Shown in pieces: positions 9,401-17,500 of a stretch of 64,000 bases of DNA. A program made the position numbers and the translations under genes. Source of the stretch: Reichenbachiella sp. 5M10 (lineage in GTDB: Bacteria > Bacteroidota > Bacteroidia > Cytophagales > Cyclobacteriaceae); NCBI RefSeq assembly GCF_002742335.1, contig NZ_MDGR01000007.1:3228501-3292500 (forward strand), given 5' to 3'. Every line of letters begins with the position of its first letter. Position 1 is the first letter of the stretch. The notes beneath the pieces are model-generated. The model searched no databases. It was not told the DNA's origin and worked only from the letters and a program-made list of their open reading frames with translations.

Positions 9401-10757
9401 CATCATCACCTGCATCCAAGAAGTCTTCGACACCTTCAAGTTCATGGCCGAACGAAAGCAGATCGACTACCGCTTTGAGTCTGATTATCCCCACTATGAC
9501 CTTTGGTTTGATTCCGAAAAAATGGAAAAAATCATCACCAACCTACTCTCCAATGCCTTCAAGTACACCAAAACGGGATACATCCACGTCAAATTACAGA
9601 TGAATACCGAACAAGACTCCCTCACTCTCTCCATAGAAGATACAGGAGCGGGAATCCCCGCCGACCAGCTTGCTCATATCTTTGACCTCTACTACCAAGC
9701 CAACAACGCCACCAACCTCCACCAGGCAGGTTCGGGCATCGGACTGGCACTCATCAAGCAGTACATCGACCTGCATCACGGTCAGATAGAACTCACCAGT
9801 ACCGTAGATCAAGGCACCTGCTTTCGTGCTTCCTTTCCGATCGGGAGTGGACACTTGAGCAGCTCTGAAATCGTCACTCCCAGCAACCACCCAATCGAGA
9901 CGTCCGAGCCTCACTCACTCACCCCGCTTCTCGATCTCACTGTCTACTCCGAAGCCCGAGAAGTCGTCGATGACGGGATTTCTGATTTCGCTCTGGGCGA
10001 AAAACCCATGCTACTCCTCGTCGAAGACAATGCCGACATACGAGAGTACATCAAGGCCTCTCTGGAGCATGACTTCCAAGTCACAGAAGCATCCAACGGA
10101 CAAATGGGGCTAGAGAAAGCTCTCGACATCATCCCAGACCTCATCATCAGTGATGTGATGATGCCCGAGATGAATGGTTTCATCATGTGCCAAAACCTGA
10201 AAGAAGATGAAAAAACCAACCATATCCCCATCATTCTGCTGACAGCCTATTCGGGTGAAGAACGACAATGGGAAGGGTTCAAGTCAGGAGCGGACGACTA
10301 TGTCACCAAACCCTTCAACATCAAGATACTCCAACAAAAGCTCAAAAACATCGCCCATACCAGAGAGCACTTGATTGAGAAGTTCAACCAATCCACCTCT
10401 CTTGATATCAAGAACTTATCTCCCAAAGAAGTGGACCAAAAATTCCTCAAAAAAGCCATCGACATCATCAGCGACAATTTGACCAATACCGCTCTGAGTG
10501 TCGACGATTTCAGCGAGCACTTCCATATGAGTCGCCGCAATCTGCTGCGCAAACTCAAAGCCATCACCGGCCTATCAGTCAACGAATTCATCAAGAGTAT
10601 CCGACTCAAAAAAAGCATCGAGTACCTACAACACGGTGAAATGAACATCTCTGAAATCGCCTACGCGGTAGGGTTCAGCGACCCCAAATACTTCAGCAAA
10701 TGCTTCAAAACACAATTTGGCAAAACACCAAAAGAATACCAAGGAGCAACCACCTAA
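6447..10757 (+). CDS. Hybrid two-component system sensor/regulator (HTCS), region A
   Basis: About 1436 residues: a sensor histidine kinase and DNA-binding regulator in one chain that switches on its neighbouring locus when an oligosaccharide binds the periplasmic sensor. Order: signal peptide ending HGQ; many Reg_prop beta-propeller repeats (GYLWVGT/NLWVGT motifs) to about 725; Y_Y_Y domain about 728-796; membrane helix about 815-831; coiled coil; HisKA with phospho-acceptor His near 917 (NISHELRTP); HATPase_c with N box (LLSNAFKYT, about 1031), DTGAGI and GSGIGLAL; receiver domain with Asp near 1234 (IISDVMMPE); AraC-type helix-turn-helix about 1350-1433 (SEIAYAVGFSDPKYFSKCFK). The ATG at 6447 is preferred to an upstream TTG at 6432. 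All phosphotransfer residues are present. It probably controls the divergent PKD-SusC-SusD operon and the GH5_2 gene behind it. Confidence 0.95.
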   Translation: MKDNAAKVGYTLRLIAMLLWMSYAPNLHGQDMRFSHLGMNEGLSHGWAKCIEKDNQGYLWVGTINGLNRYDGKEFKVFKTISGDLHSLSDNFIQAIESDRQGYLWIGTYSGGLNRYDPHTEKFNNYRNAPKKLNSLSDDQIHSIHEDSHGQLWVGTAKGLDRYDIQNDNFSPYFSLVDDRPHFIKGIVSTIYEDHLQHLWIGTDQGLYRISPDRSTFVAYLPDPQNSNHLNHPYVTGIYEDENYQIWIGTWGGGLNRYDAQTATFTSYLHSQDTIPSLSHLSVLCLSGDQRGHLFIGTEGGGLNVMNLADHSLEVYIPQVGKKTGINSNSIHSIYSDHESGITWVGTYGGGLNFFSKWNKPFVHYKQDIDELNNNSILSIAEDPQGNIYVGTDGGGINIVDAQTGVVEQLMHDPHDQGSLLSNAVLAIQIDRDENLWVGTFDGGLDFRPKGAKDFQHFVPKPGHRNCISDTDVSSICLAQNGTVWVGTMNGGINRYNPSTDEFKTYKHTPGNPTSLSDNFITSIFEASDGKFYIQTGKTLDIYDPKTRLFARLDQSYNMRLNTPIASLEDSRGNIWVGTREGLFYFDLESDEFKRFDETNGLPNSSIAGILEDDHGNLWVSTMGGLVKMEAAVTFPGSGTTHVYTKEDGLQANDFKDFSCHKGQSGRLYFGGQNGLNAFHPESIRLNPVVPQVIFTGFRLFNQKVDFGQNQVLTHPLNQTEEIILDYRHNVFSFEFSALNYWLPQKNQYAYIMGGFEKDWNYVGNQSSATYTNLDPGQYTFRVKAANNDGIWNDEGKSIRVIISPPWWKTTWFQLAIISLTLLTIFTFIRVRLYQLKQRQKELRKEVESRTTEIRTINELLKKRNDEIGIKNDTLTDNNTQLIRQNEELERQADKIQSLLKEIQELNELKLRFFTNISHELRTPLTLIIGPLEKLIGSYAQKNRSQKELSIMHRNALKLLRLINQLLDFRKIESGNIQLQAQKNDIITCIQEVFDTFKFMAERKQIDYRFESDYPHYDLWFDSEKMEKIITNLLSNAFKYTKTGYIHVKLQMNTEQDSLTLSIEDTGAGIPADQLAHIFDLYYQANNATNLHQAGSGIGLALIKQYIDLHHGQIELTSTVDQGTCFRASFPIGSGHLSSSEIVTPSNHPIETSEPHSLTPLLDLTVYSEAREVVDDGISDFALGEKPMLLLVEDNADIREYIKASLEHDFQVTEASNGQMGLEKALDIIPDLIISDVMMPEMNGFIMCQNLKEDEKTNHIPIILLTAYSGEERQWEGFKSGADDYVTKPFNIKILQQKLKNIAHTREHLIEKFNQSTSLDIKNLSPKEVDQKFLKKAIDIISDNLTNTALSVDDFSEHFHMSRRNLLRKLKAITGLSVNEFIKSIRLKKSIEYLQHGEMNISEIAYAVGFSDPKYFSKCFKTQFGKTPKEYQGATT

Positions 10758-10862
10758 CCCGATACTCTGAGTGATTGGATCATTTACACGTGATATTTGG
10801 TATATCCTTCTACCCCTAGAAGAGTCTTCTTCGCTGTAGTTTTGGACCAAACTAAGATGACT

Positions 10863-11954
10863 ATGAAAACAATACAAAAGATGATCAAAAGGACACTAGT
10901 CCTCAGCTTATCCCTCGTCCTCCTGTGGGCCTGCGAAACCAAAGAAGATTCCTCTATAGAAGATAACCAACAAGAGGATGCAAGCAATACTGCAGAAAAA
11001 AATGAGGCAGAAAACACGGAACAACAAGAAGAATCAGACCTCAGCCAAACGCCTCTCGAAGCACACGGCCAACTACAAGTCAAAGGCAACGAGCTAGTCG
11101 ACGAAAATGGAAAAGTCGCTCAGCTCCGTGGGATGTCGTTCTTCTGGAGTCAATGGCAAGCCGCGATGTACAACGAAACCATCGTAGACTACCTCGCCCA
11201 AGACTGGAAAGTAGACATCATCCGTGCAGCCATGGCCGTCGAACATGAAGGCTACAAAACCCATCCCGAAACCGAGATAAAAAAAGTAGACATCCTCGTA
11301 CAAGCTGCTGTCAAAAACGGCCTCTATGTCATCATTGACTACCATTCACATGAGGCGTCCAAAGACCCGGATACTGCCGCGGACTTCTTTGGCCAAATGG
11401 CCAAAAAATACAAAGACATCCCCAATGTGATCTATGAAATATACAACGAACCCCTAGAAGACGACTGGGTCAATACTCTCGTACCCTATGCGACTCAGGT
11501 CATCGCTGCGATCCGTGCACACGACCCTGACAACCTCATCCTCTGCGGCACTCGTACTTGGTCGCAGCGTGTAGACGAAGTGGTACAACAGCCCCTTACA
11601 GATCCCAACATCGCCTATGTGTTGCACTTCTATGCAGGGACACACAAGCAATGGCTCAGAGACACCGCAGACAAAGCTCGCGCGGCTGGTCTTTGTATAT
11701 TCGTGTCGGAGTTTGGGGTGATCAATGCCAACGGAGACGGAGCAATCAACTACGAGAGTACCAAAAAATGGATGGAATGGATGGATGACAACCAATTGTC
11801 ATGGTGCAACTGGGCAGTTTCCGAAAAAGCAGAGGGAGCGTCGATATTCAAGCCAGGAACACCTGGTGACCAAACACCCACTACTGCTGATCTCACCGAA
11901 TCCGGACTCTACCTCCGCAGTATACTTCTCGACCGAAACTACGACAAACCCTAA
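10863..11954 (+). CDS. GH5 subfamily 2-type endo-beta-1,4-glucanase lipoprotein
   Basis: About 363 residues. The ATG at 10863 gives a clean lipoprotein signal (LVLSLSLVLLWAC then ETKED); in-frame ATGs at 10857 and upstream only lengthen the basic tail. After an acidic Glu/Asn-rich linker to about residue 60, the TIM barrel begins with VAQLRGMSFFWSQW, typical of GH5_2 cellulases. Glu196 in YEIYNEP is the expected acid/base and Glu283 in VSEFG the nucleophile; WCNWAVSEK follows as in the family. It should cut internal beta-1,4 bonds in cellulose-like, mixed-linkage or glucomannan chains at the cell surface. It lies 105 bp after the HTCS gene on the same strand and is followed by a hairpin. Subfamily assignment is by eye. 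Confidence 0.85.
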   Translation: MKTIQKMIKRTLVLSLSLVLLWACETKEDSSIEDNQQEDASNTAEKNEAENTEQQEESDLSQTPLEAHGQLQVKGNELVDENGKVAQLRGMSFFWSQWQAAMYNETIVDYLAQDWKVDIIRAAMAVEHEGYKTHPETEIKKVDILVQAAVKNGLYVIIDYHSHEASKDPDTAADFFGQMAKKYKDIPNVIYEIYNEPLEDDWVNTLVPYATQVIAAIRAHDPDNLILCGTRTWSQRVDEVVQQPLTDPNIAYVLHFYAGTHKQWLRDTADKARAAGLCIFVSEFGVINANGDGAINYESTKKWMEWMDDNQLSWCNWAVSEKAEGASIFKPGTPGDQTPTTADLTESGLYLRSILLDRNYDKP

Positions 11955-11977
11955 TCGCAAAACAGATTGTAAACAGC

Positions 11978-12017
11978 AGGCAGTAGATACGAAGCGATGT
12001 TTTCGTGTCTACTGCCT
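11978..12017 (+). terminator. Hairpin terminator after GH5_2
   Basis: Sixteen-base arms (11978-11993 and 12002-12017, AGGCAGTAGA/TCTACTGCCT core) with one G:U pair and an 8-nt loop, 24 bp after the stop. The tail ATTTGACAT is weakly U-rich. It also lies just past the convergent MetAP gene, so it may insulate both. Confidence 0.6.
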
Positions 12018-12060
12018 ATTTGACATAAGTCTATCCTGCGAGACAGTACGTCTCACCTAC

Positions 12061-12825
12061 TCAGTCCCACTCTCCATTGGATGCTGTGAGCACTACTGGA
12101 GCTCCATCTGTGACCAGTATAGTCTGCTCGTGCTGGGTGACATACCCCCCTCTATTCCCCACTAGCGTCCATCCGTCCGCCATCTCTACAGCTACAGTAG
12201 ACCGAGTCGAAATAAACGTCTCGATGGCTACTGTGGTATTTTTGCGAAATCGCTCCCGATTGCTCCTCACTCGGTAGTTGAGGATATTTTCAGGTGCCTC
12301 GTGTAGACTTCTACCTACACCATGCCCTGCCAAGTTTTTAATCACTTTGAATCCTGACTTTTTTGCCTCGGTCTCGATCAGGTGTCCGATATCTGCTATT
12401 TTCACCCCTCCTTTGATCTGACATATTGCTTGGCGCAAAATACGCTTGGAGGCATCCACTAGGGGCTGATGATTGTGTACATCCTCGCCTAGCACAAAGG
12501 AAGACCCATTGTCAGACCAAAACCCATCCAGCTCAGCCGAGACATCAATATTGATCAAATCGCCTTCCTGGAGGATGGTCGTATCAGAGGGGATGCCATG
12601 CGCCGCTTCTTCGTTGACACTGATACATGTATATCCCGGAAATCCATAGGTTTCGAACGGAGCTGATTTTGCTCCATAACTTCTCAATATCGCGCCCCCG
12701 TACTCGTCGAGCTCTTTCGTAGACATACCGACTTGGGCATATTCCCTCATCCGTTTGAGTGTTGTCCCTACTACCTGACTGATTCTTTCCATCCCGATCC
12801 GCTCGGATTCTTTGGTTATTGACAT
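12061..12825 (-). CDS. map: Type I methionine aminopeptidase
   Basis: About 254 residues, cytoplasmic; removes the initiator Met from nascent proteins. The start at 12825 (MSITKESERIGMERI) matches the usual N-terminus of the family; in-frame codons up to 12885 give an atypical extension. The five metal ligands are visible: the two Asp in INIDVSAELDGFWSDNG, His in GHGVGRSLHE, Glu in VAIETF and Glu in TQHEQT; the substrate His (GGAAHGI-like EEAAHGI) is also there. The short form without a zinc-finger extension is often a second, accessory copy in Bacteroidota, separate from the copy in the ribosomal protein operon; that is an inference. It is flanked by hairpins on both sides and has no functional link to the glycan loci. 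Confidence 0.95.
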   Translation of the reverse strand: MSITKESERIGMERISQVVGTTLKRMREYAQVGMSTKELDEYGGAILRSYGAKSAPFETYGFPGYTCISVNEEAAHGIPSDTTILQEGDLINIDVSAELDGFWSDNGSSFVLGEDVHNHQPLVDASKRILRQAICQIKGGVKIADIGHLIETEAKKSGFKVIKNLAGHGVGRSLHEAPENILNYRVRSNRERFRKNTTVAIETFISTRSTVAVEMADGWTLVGNRGGYVTQHEQTILVTDGAPVVLTASNGEWD

Positions 12826-12896
12826 ATGCTTGATGCTATTGTAATCGTGCCCTACATTGCTTCTTCCCATCCAATGGTTTGTCACGACACTGTTCG

Positions 12897-12930
12897 CAAA
12901 GTTAATCCTTTGGATTCCAAATCGCTACAA
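12897..12930 (-). promoter_or_regulatory. Candidate promoter for the MetAP gene
   Basis: On the minus strand TAACTTTG (12897-12904) matches the Bacteroidota -7 box TAnnTTTG, with a TTG at 12928-12930, 23 bp upstream. The spacing is slightly long. The rest of the 12826-13127 stretch shows no gene. Confidence 0.3.
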
Positions 12931-13127
12931 CCTAATATCAAATTCACATATAGCCAGCACCTTCACACCTTTCGAATAATGTACTTTGTCAGGTTGACCC
13001 AAAAGCAAATGATTATCACTTCACTATTCAAGATTCATTGTTCGAAATCCGTTATTGATTTGTACCCCTAGGAATGTCGACTAAACCATGTTAAGCACAG
13101 CATCTCTGAACTGACGAGACACATACA

Positions 13128-13163
13128 AAAAAACTCCAAGAAGATTACCTCTTGGAGTTTTTT
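13128..13163. terminator. Bidirectional rho-independent terminator after the mannan locus
   Basis: Arms AAAAAACTCCAAGA (13128-13141) and TCTTGGAGTTTTTT (13150-13163) pair perfectly round an 8-nt loop, with T-runs on both strands. It closes the leftward mannan operon whose last gene ends at 13205. Confidence 0.85.
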
Positions 13164-13190
13164 CACGAGTCAGTCGAATCTAGTCTCTGA

Positions 13191-13210
13191 GAATAAGGAC
13201 GTCCTTATTC
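13191..13210. repeat. Perfect 20-bp palindrome over the GH5_7 stop codon
   Basis: GAATAAGGAC (13191-13200) followed directly by GTCCTTATTC (13201-13210). It includes the TAA stop and lies 28 bp before the terminator hairpin. Confidence 0.7.
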
Positions 13211-14485
13211 TTCGACCTGTAGAGTAAACTCTTTGATGAGATCCACAGTACTCGTATCGGTATCATACACCGAATACCACCCCTGCAATTCATGGGCCGG
13301 GTCACCAATCAGATCGTCTCCTATCTCCCACAGTTGGCCGGGAGCAGACGGACGTCCTTCTCCTCCCCATGACCAGAAATTGCAACCCTGAATCACGCCA
13401 TCGGACTGAATGCTCCGCAGTGTATAGTCAAATATCAACCGATAGTATGCATCTCTGTATACGACAGTAGACTCATCGCCAAAAGCTCCTCCATCACGTG
13501 GCACGCCGAACTCTTCGACCACCAGTGGCTTACCGAGACGTTGTGCCTTTTCTTCTTGCCCTTTGAGATAATCAAGAGTCATCTGCTTGGCCGTCTCAAA
13601 ACTCAAAGTATCGTTGGGGTCAAACCATCCCCAATTTTGTATCCACACATGAGTGGTCGCATAGTCCACATACTTGGATAGGTTGTCCGCATAGAGTTCG
13701 TTGCCCGAGATGGGTGTAGAGGTGTCTCCTTCAGTCCCTAGACACACGAGGTGATTTTGATCTTTCTTCTTGATCAGTTTCGCTGACTTATCAATCCACG
13801 CCCTGAACTCCGGCACATGGCTGTACCCTCTCGGCTCGTTGGCCAATTGCCACGCCATGATCGTAGGGTCATCCTCGTAGGCCACCCCCGTGAGGCTATT
13901 GGTCCGTCCGATGAGGAATTCCACGAAATCGTAGTACATCTTCATGGCTTTCTTGTTGGTATAAAAAGACTCGGAATAACTGATGAACTCATCCCATGAT
14001 CCTCCACCTGTCACGTCTGGATAAGGTATCTCTGAGCCTGTCGCCCAAGAGACATACTGAGGAAATCCCCCACTCCACATCCAAAAATTGCCTAAGCAAA
14101 CCACGGCTTTCATGTCGCGTTTGGCCATCTCCACCATAAAAAAATCCAGACCTTCCAGTAGGTCCTCGTCATACACTCCAGGAGCCGTTTGGAGGATCGG
14201 CTTGTTTTGATAAGGGCTATCGAGACTACCTTCACTAGCCGCCATGACACGTAGGTTGGTCACGCCGAGGGCTTGGAGAGCATCCAGCTCCCTGACCAAT
14301 CGCTCCCGATCACCTTGATCTCCTTTCGAACCTAAATTCATACCATACCAGAGGTTCGTCCCGATGTAGTGATAAGGTTCGCTATTGATCTCAAACCCCA
14401 AGTCTTTCACTTGCACAAACCCCTTGTCTTGCCCATACACTACGCTGCTGAGTAGCAGCGCCACCATTGTCAGATATCTATACAT
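13205..14485 (-). CDS. GH5 subfamily 7-type endo-beta-1,4-mannanase
   Basis: About 426 residues. The start at 14485 gives a type I signal peptide (MYRYLTMVALLLSS ending VYGQ); an upstream in-frame ATG at 14518 only adds 11 residues. The chain begins FVQVKDLGFEINSEPYHYIGTNLWYG, typical of GH5_7. Glu217 in LANEPRG is the expected acid/base and Glu325 in VVEEFGVPRD the nucleophile. Other family marks are NLRVMAASEG, NFWMWSGGFPQY and ATTHVWIQNWGWFDP. It should cut the mannan backbone endo-wise, in the periplasm or at the surface. It lies 108 bp downstream of the HTCS gene and is the last gene of the mannan locus. A 20-bp palindrome spans its stop codon. Confidence 0.93.
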   Translation of the reverse strand: MYRYLTMVALLLSSVVYGQDKGFVQVKDLGFEINSEPYHYIGTNLWYGMNLGSKGDQGDRERLVRELDALQALGVTNLRVMAASEGSLDSPYQNKPILQTAPGVYDEDLLEGLDFFMVEMAKRDMKAVVCLGNFWMWSGGFPQYVSWATGSEIPYPDVTGGGSWDEFISYSESFYTNKKAMKMYYDFVEFLIGRTNSLTGVAYEDDPTIMAWQLANEPRGYSHVPEFRAWIDKSAKLIKKKDQNHLVCLGTEGDTSTPISGNELYADNLSKYVDYATTHVWIQNWGWFDPNDTLSFETAKQMTLDYLKGQEEKAQRLGKPLVVEEFGVPRDGGAFGDESTVVYRDAYYRLIFDYTLRSIQSDGVIQGCNFWSWGGEGRPSAPGQLWEIGDDLIGDPAHELQGWYSVYDTDTSTVDLIKEFTLQVEE

Positions 14486-14502
14486 TGTCTTTCGCTTTAT
14501 TA

Positions 14503-14522
14503 GAAATTGTATGTGCAATTTC
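14503..14522. repeat. Inverted repeat between HTCS and GH5_7
   Basis: GAAATTG (14503-14509), 6-nt spacer, CAATTTC (14516-14522), just upstream of the GH5_7 start. It could be a leader stem or an operator for a separate GH5_7 promoter; nothing decides between these. Confidence 0.4.
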
Positions 14523-14593
14523 CCGTATAGTCCCTCCTCCTATAGCGTACAAATCGATCAGAGATCGTACCTATTTTTCCCAATCAGAAGGTT

Positions 14594-17500
14594 TCACCCC
14601 TTTTTCCGTTTGTTTTTGATGTAGGCAGTAGGGGTCTCTCCAAATTGCTCTTTGAAGCACTTGCGAAAATAAGCTGGGTCCGTAAACCCCACTTGATACG
14701 TCACTTCCGAGACATTGAAATCCCCGTGTTCAAACAACTGTGCTGCACGCTTGATCCGCATCATTCGGATAAACTCATTGGGTGACTTACCGGCCAAGGC
14801 TTTGAGTTTGCGATAGAGTTGCATCCTACTGAGTCCGATTTCCTTGCCAAACTCCACCACCGAGTAATCAGAGTTGTCCATGTTCTCCTCAATGATATCC
14901 ATACAACTCTGCAAAAATGCCTCATCGGCAGAAGTCACTGTGATCATTTTGGGTTCGAGGACCAACTGATCTCTGTCTTGAACGAGCATACGACTCTGCT
15001 CTCGAGACTTGATCAAGTTACGGGCTTTGAGCTTGAGTACTTTGAGGTGAAATGGCTTGGTAACATAGTCATCCGCACCGTTTTCGAGTCCTTCGATATT
15101 GTAGATGAAGGACGTCCGTGCCGTCAACAAAATCACTGGAATATGCGACGTGTCAAGATTCTCCTTTAGTTTTTTGCAAAAAGTAATTCCATCCATGACG
15201 GGCATCATCACATCACTGATTACTAGATCAGGGTCGTGCTCGTTTGCCAATTCTATACCGACTTGCCCGTTTTCTGCTTCGAACACTGCGTACTCAAATT
15301 GAAACAGTGATTTGAGGAAATGGCGTACCTCGACGTTGTCTTCGACGATGAGGATTTTTTTGAGCCCCTCGACATCCTGGGCCTCTGCGGTCGTCGCGAG
15401 CTCATCTTCTCGCTCTTCATCGAGCACTTCGCGATAGGTGGCGATATCTTCACTGTCTTTGAAATCCTCCAGCATATCCTCTGGTTTGAAATGCGCCATC
15501 CCTGTCGGTATGCAGACTTCAAATGTCGCGCCCTGTCCCACTTCGCTCTCGACCTTGATCGCCCCGTGATGAAGCTCCACCAAACTCTTGCACAAGGCCA
15601 AACCAATGCCACTACCTGTCCCCGTGTCTTGGTCGCCTGAGTAAAACCGATCAAATACTTTCTTCTTTTCTTCTAATCCTATACCGTCTCCCGAATCTAC
15701 TACGCTCAGCACGACCTGTCCCTTTTGCTCTTTGAGTTGCACCTTGATTGCACCTCCCTTTTGAGTATGTTTGAAAGCATTGGACAATAGGTTAAACAAT
15801 ATTTTTTCGAACTGATCCCGGTCAAAATAGAGAGGGATGACATTGGATGAAGTAACAAGACTGTAATCGATCCCGCGTTGCTCGGCTAGACTGTCAAAAG
15901 ATAACTTGACCTCCTTGACGAACTTATAGAAATTGCCCTCGGCGATTCGCAAGTTGAGACTCCCCGTCTCGGCCTTGCGAAAATCAAGCAGTTGATTGAT
16001 GAGTCGCTGTAGTCTACCGGCATTTTGTGTCACCAACTTGAGCTGCTTTTGAACTTTGACTCCTCCTTCTCCATCGTCGATGAGCTGCTCGACAAGTCCC
16101 AAAATCAGCGTCAATGGCGTCCTAAACTCATGCGAGATGTTGGTGAAAAATTGCAATCTGGACTTGTTCAGCTGTTCGGTATTTTCTCGTTCGAGTCGCT
16201 CAAAGCGCAAGTCATGCTCATAGGCCGAACGTATCAAGATCATTTTTCGAAAGACAGCCAAAAAGATCATCGCCAATACCACATACAACAGGACCGCCCA
16301 GTGCGTGCGCCACCAAGGAGGTGAGATCACGACGAGGAGGCTCCTTCCTTCTTCGTTCCATAGTCCATCGTCGTTGGAGGCTCTGACGGTAAAGGTGTAA
16401 GTCCCTGGGTCGAGATTGGTGTACTTGGCATAGCGTCGGCTGGAGCTCGTCGAGTGCCATTCGGTATCAAATCCGTCCAAACGGTAAGCATAACGATTTT
16501 TGCGAGGGTTCGCAAAATGCAAAGCAACAAACTCAAACGAAATCGTATTCTCCGAAAAGTTCAGCACGATACGATCTGTCTCGCTCAGTGCTTTGGGCAA
16601 TACCACTCTCCCGTTGAACTCCTCCCCTGGTTTTAGACTGACATCTGAGACCGTCACATCTTTGATCACCACGTGAGGCAAATAGGGGTTTTGAAAAATA
16701 TTGCGAGGATTGATGATATTGAAACCGTTAGAACCTCCGAGTAGCAAGCGACCGTCATCTGCCTCCAAAGTCCCCTCGTTGTAAAAAAAACCACCTTGCA
16801 TCCTATCCTGTGAGTCGAAGTGATTGACATACATCTGTTCCAAATCGGGGTTGATGACCGTCACACCTTCCTCGCCAGCGATCCACAGCAACCCCGAATC
16901 ATCCTCTATCACTCCTACGACATCTTGCGGCAGACGGTCCTGCGTACGATTGACATGTACAAACACGTCCTCCTTGTCATCGTATCGACTGAGTCCATCC
17001 TCGGTCCCTACCCACATCCGCTCTTTGCTATCGACGTAGATTGTATTCACAAAATTATTGTTGATGCCTGGCGACTCGTCACTGTACTGATATGCCTTGA
17101 ACTCCACGACTTTTTTGTTTTGGATCATGAGACGAAACAAGCCATTGCCTCGTGTCCCCACCCAGAGGTAGCCCTCGTCATCCTCATACAAGGTCACCAT
17201 CGCGATGGGGGATAGCCTTGGCTCTTTGATCCAATACACCTCACCCTCATCGGTCACGAGATTGAGCCCTTTGCTCCAAGTACCTACCCACATCCCCCCG
17301 CTACTCGCTGGAGCAATGGACATCACATAATCATCCGTCAATGCCACTGGAGTCTTCATGTCGTAGTGTCGGTAATTTCGGATCTCATGCGTCTGATGAT
17401 TGATATCCTTGGCGTCTATCACGTACAAGCCAGCTCCCGCCGTCCCGATCCAAAACCGACCGCTTGGGTCCACGTTGAGTTTTTGAATGTAATGTGTAAA

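Noticed and set aside
10837-10844. TAGTTTTG as a -7 promoter box for GH5_2
   Set aside because: Only about 20 bp before the start codons and no -33 box; more likely leader sequence.
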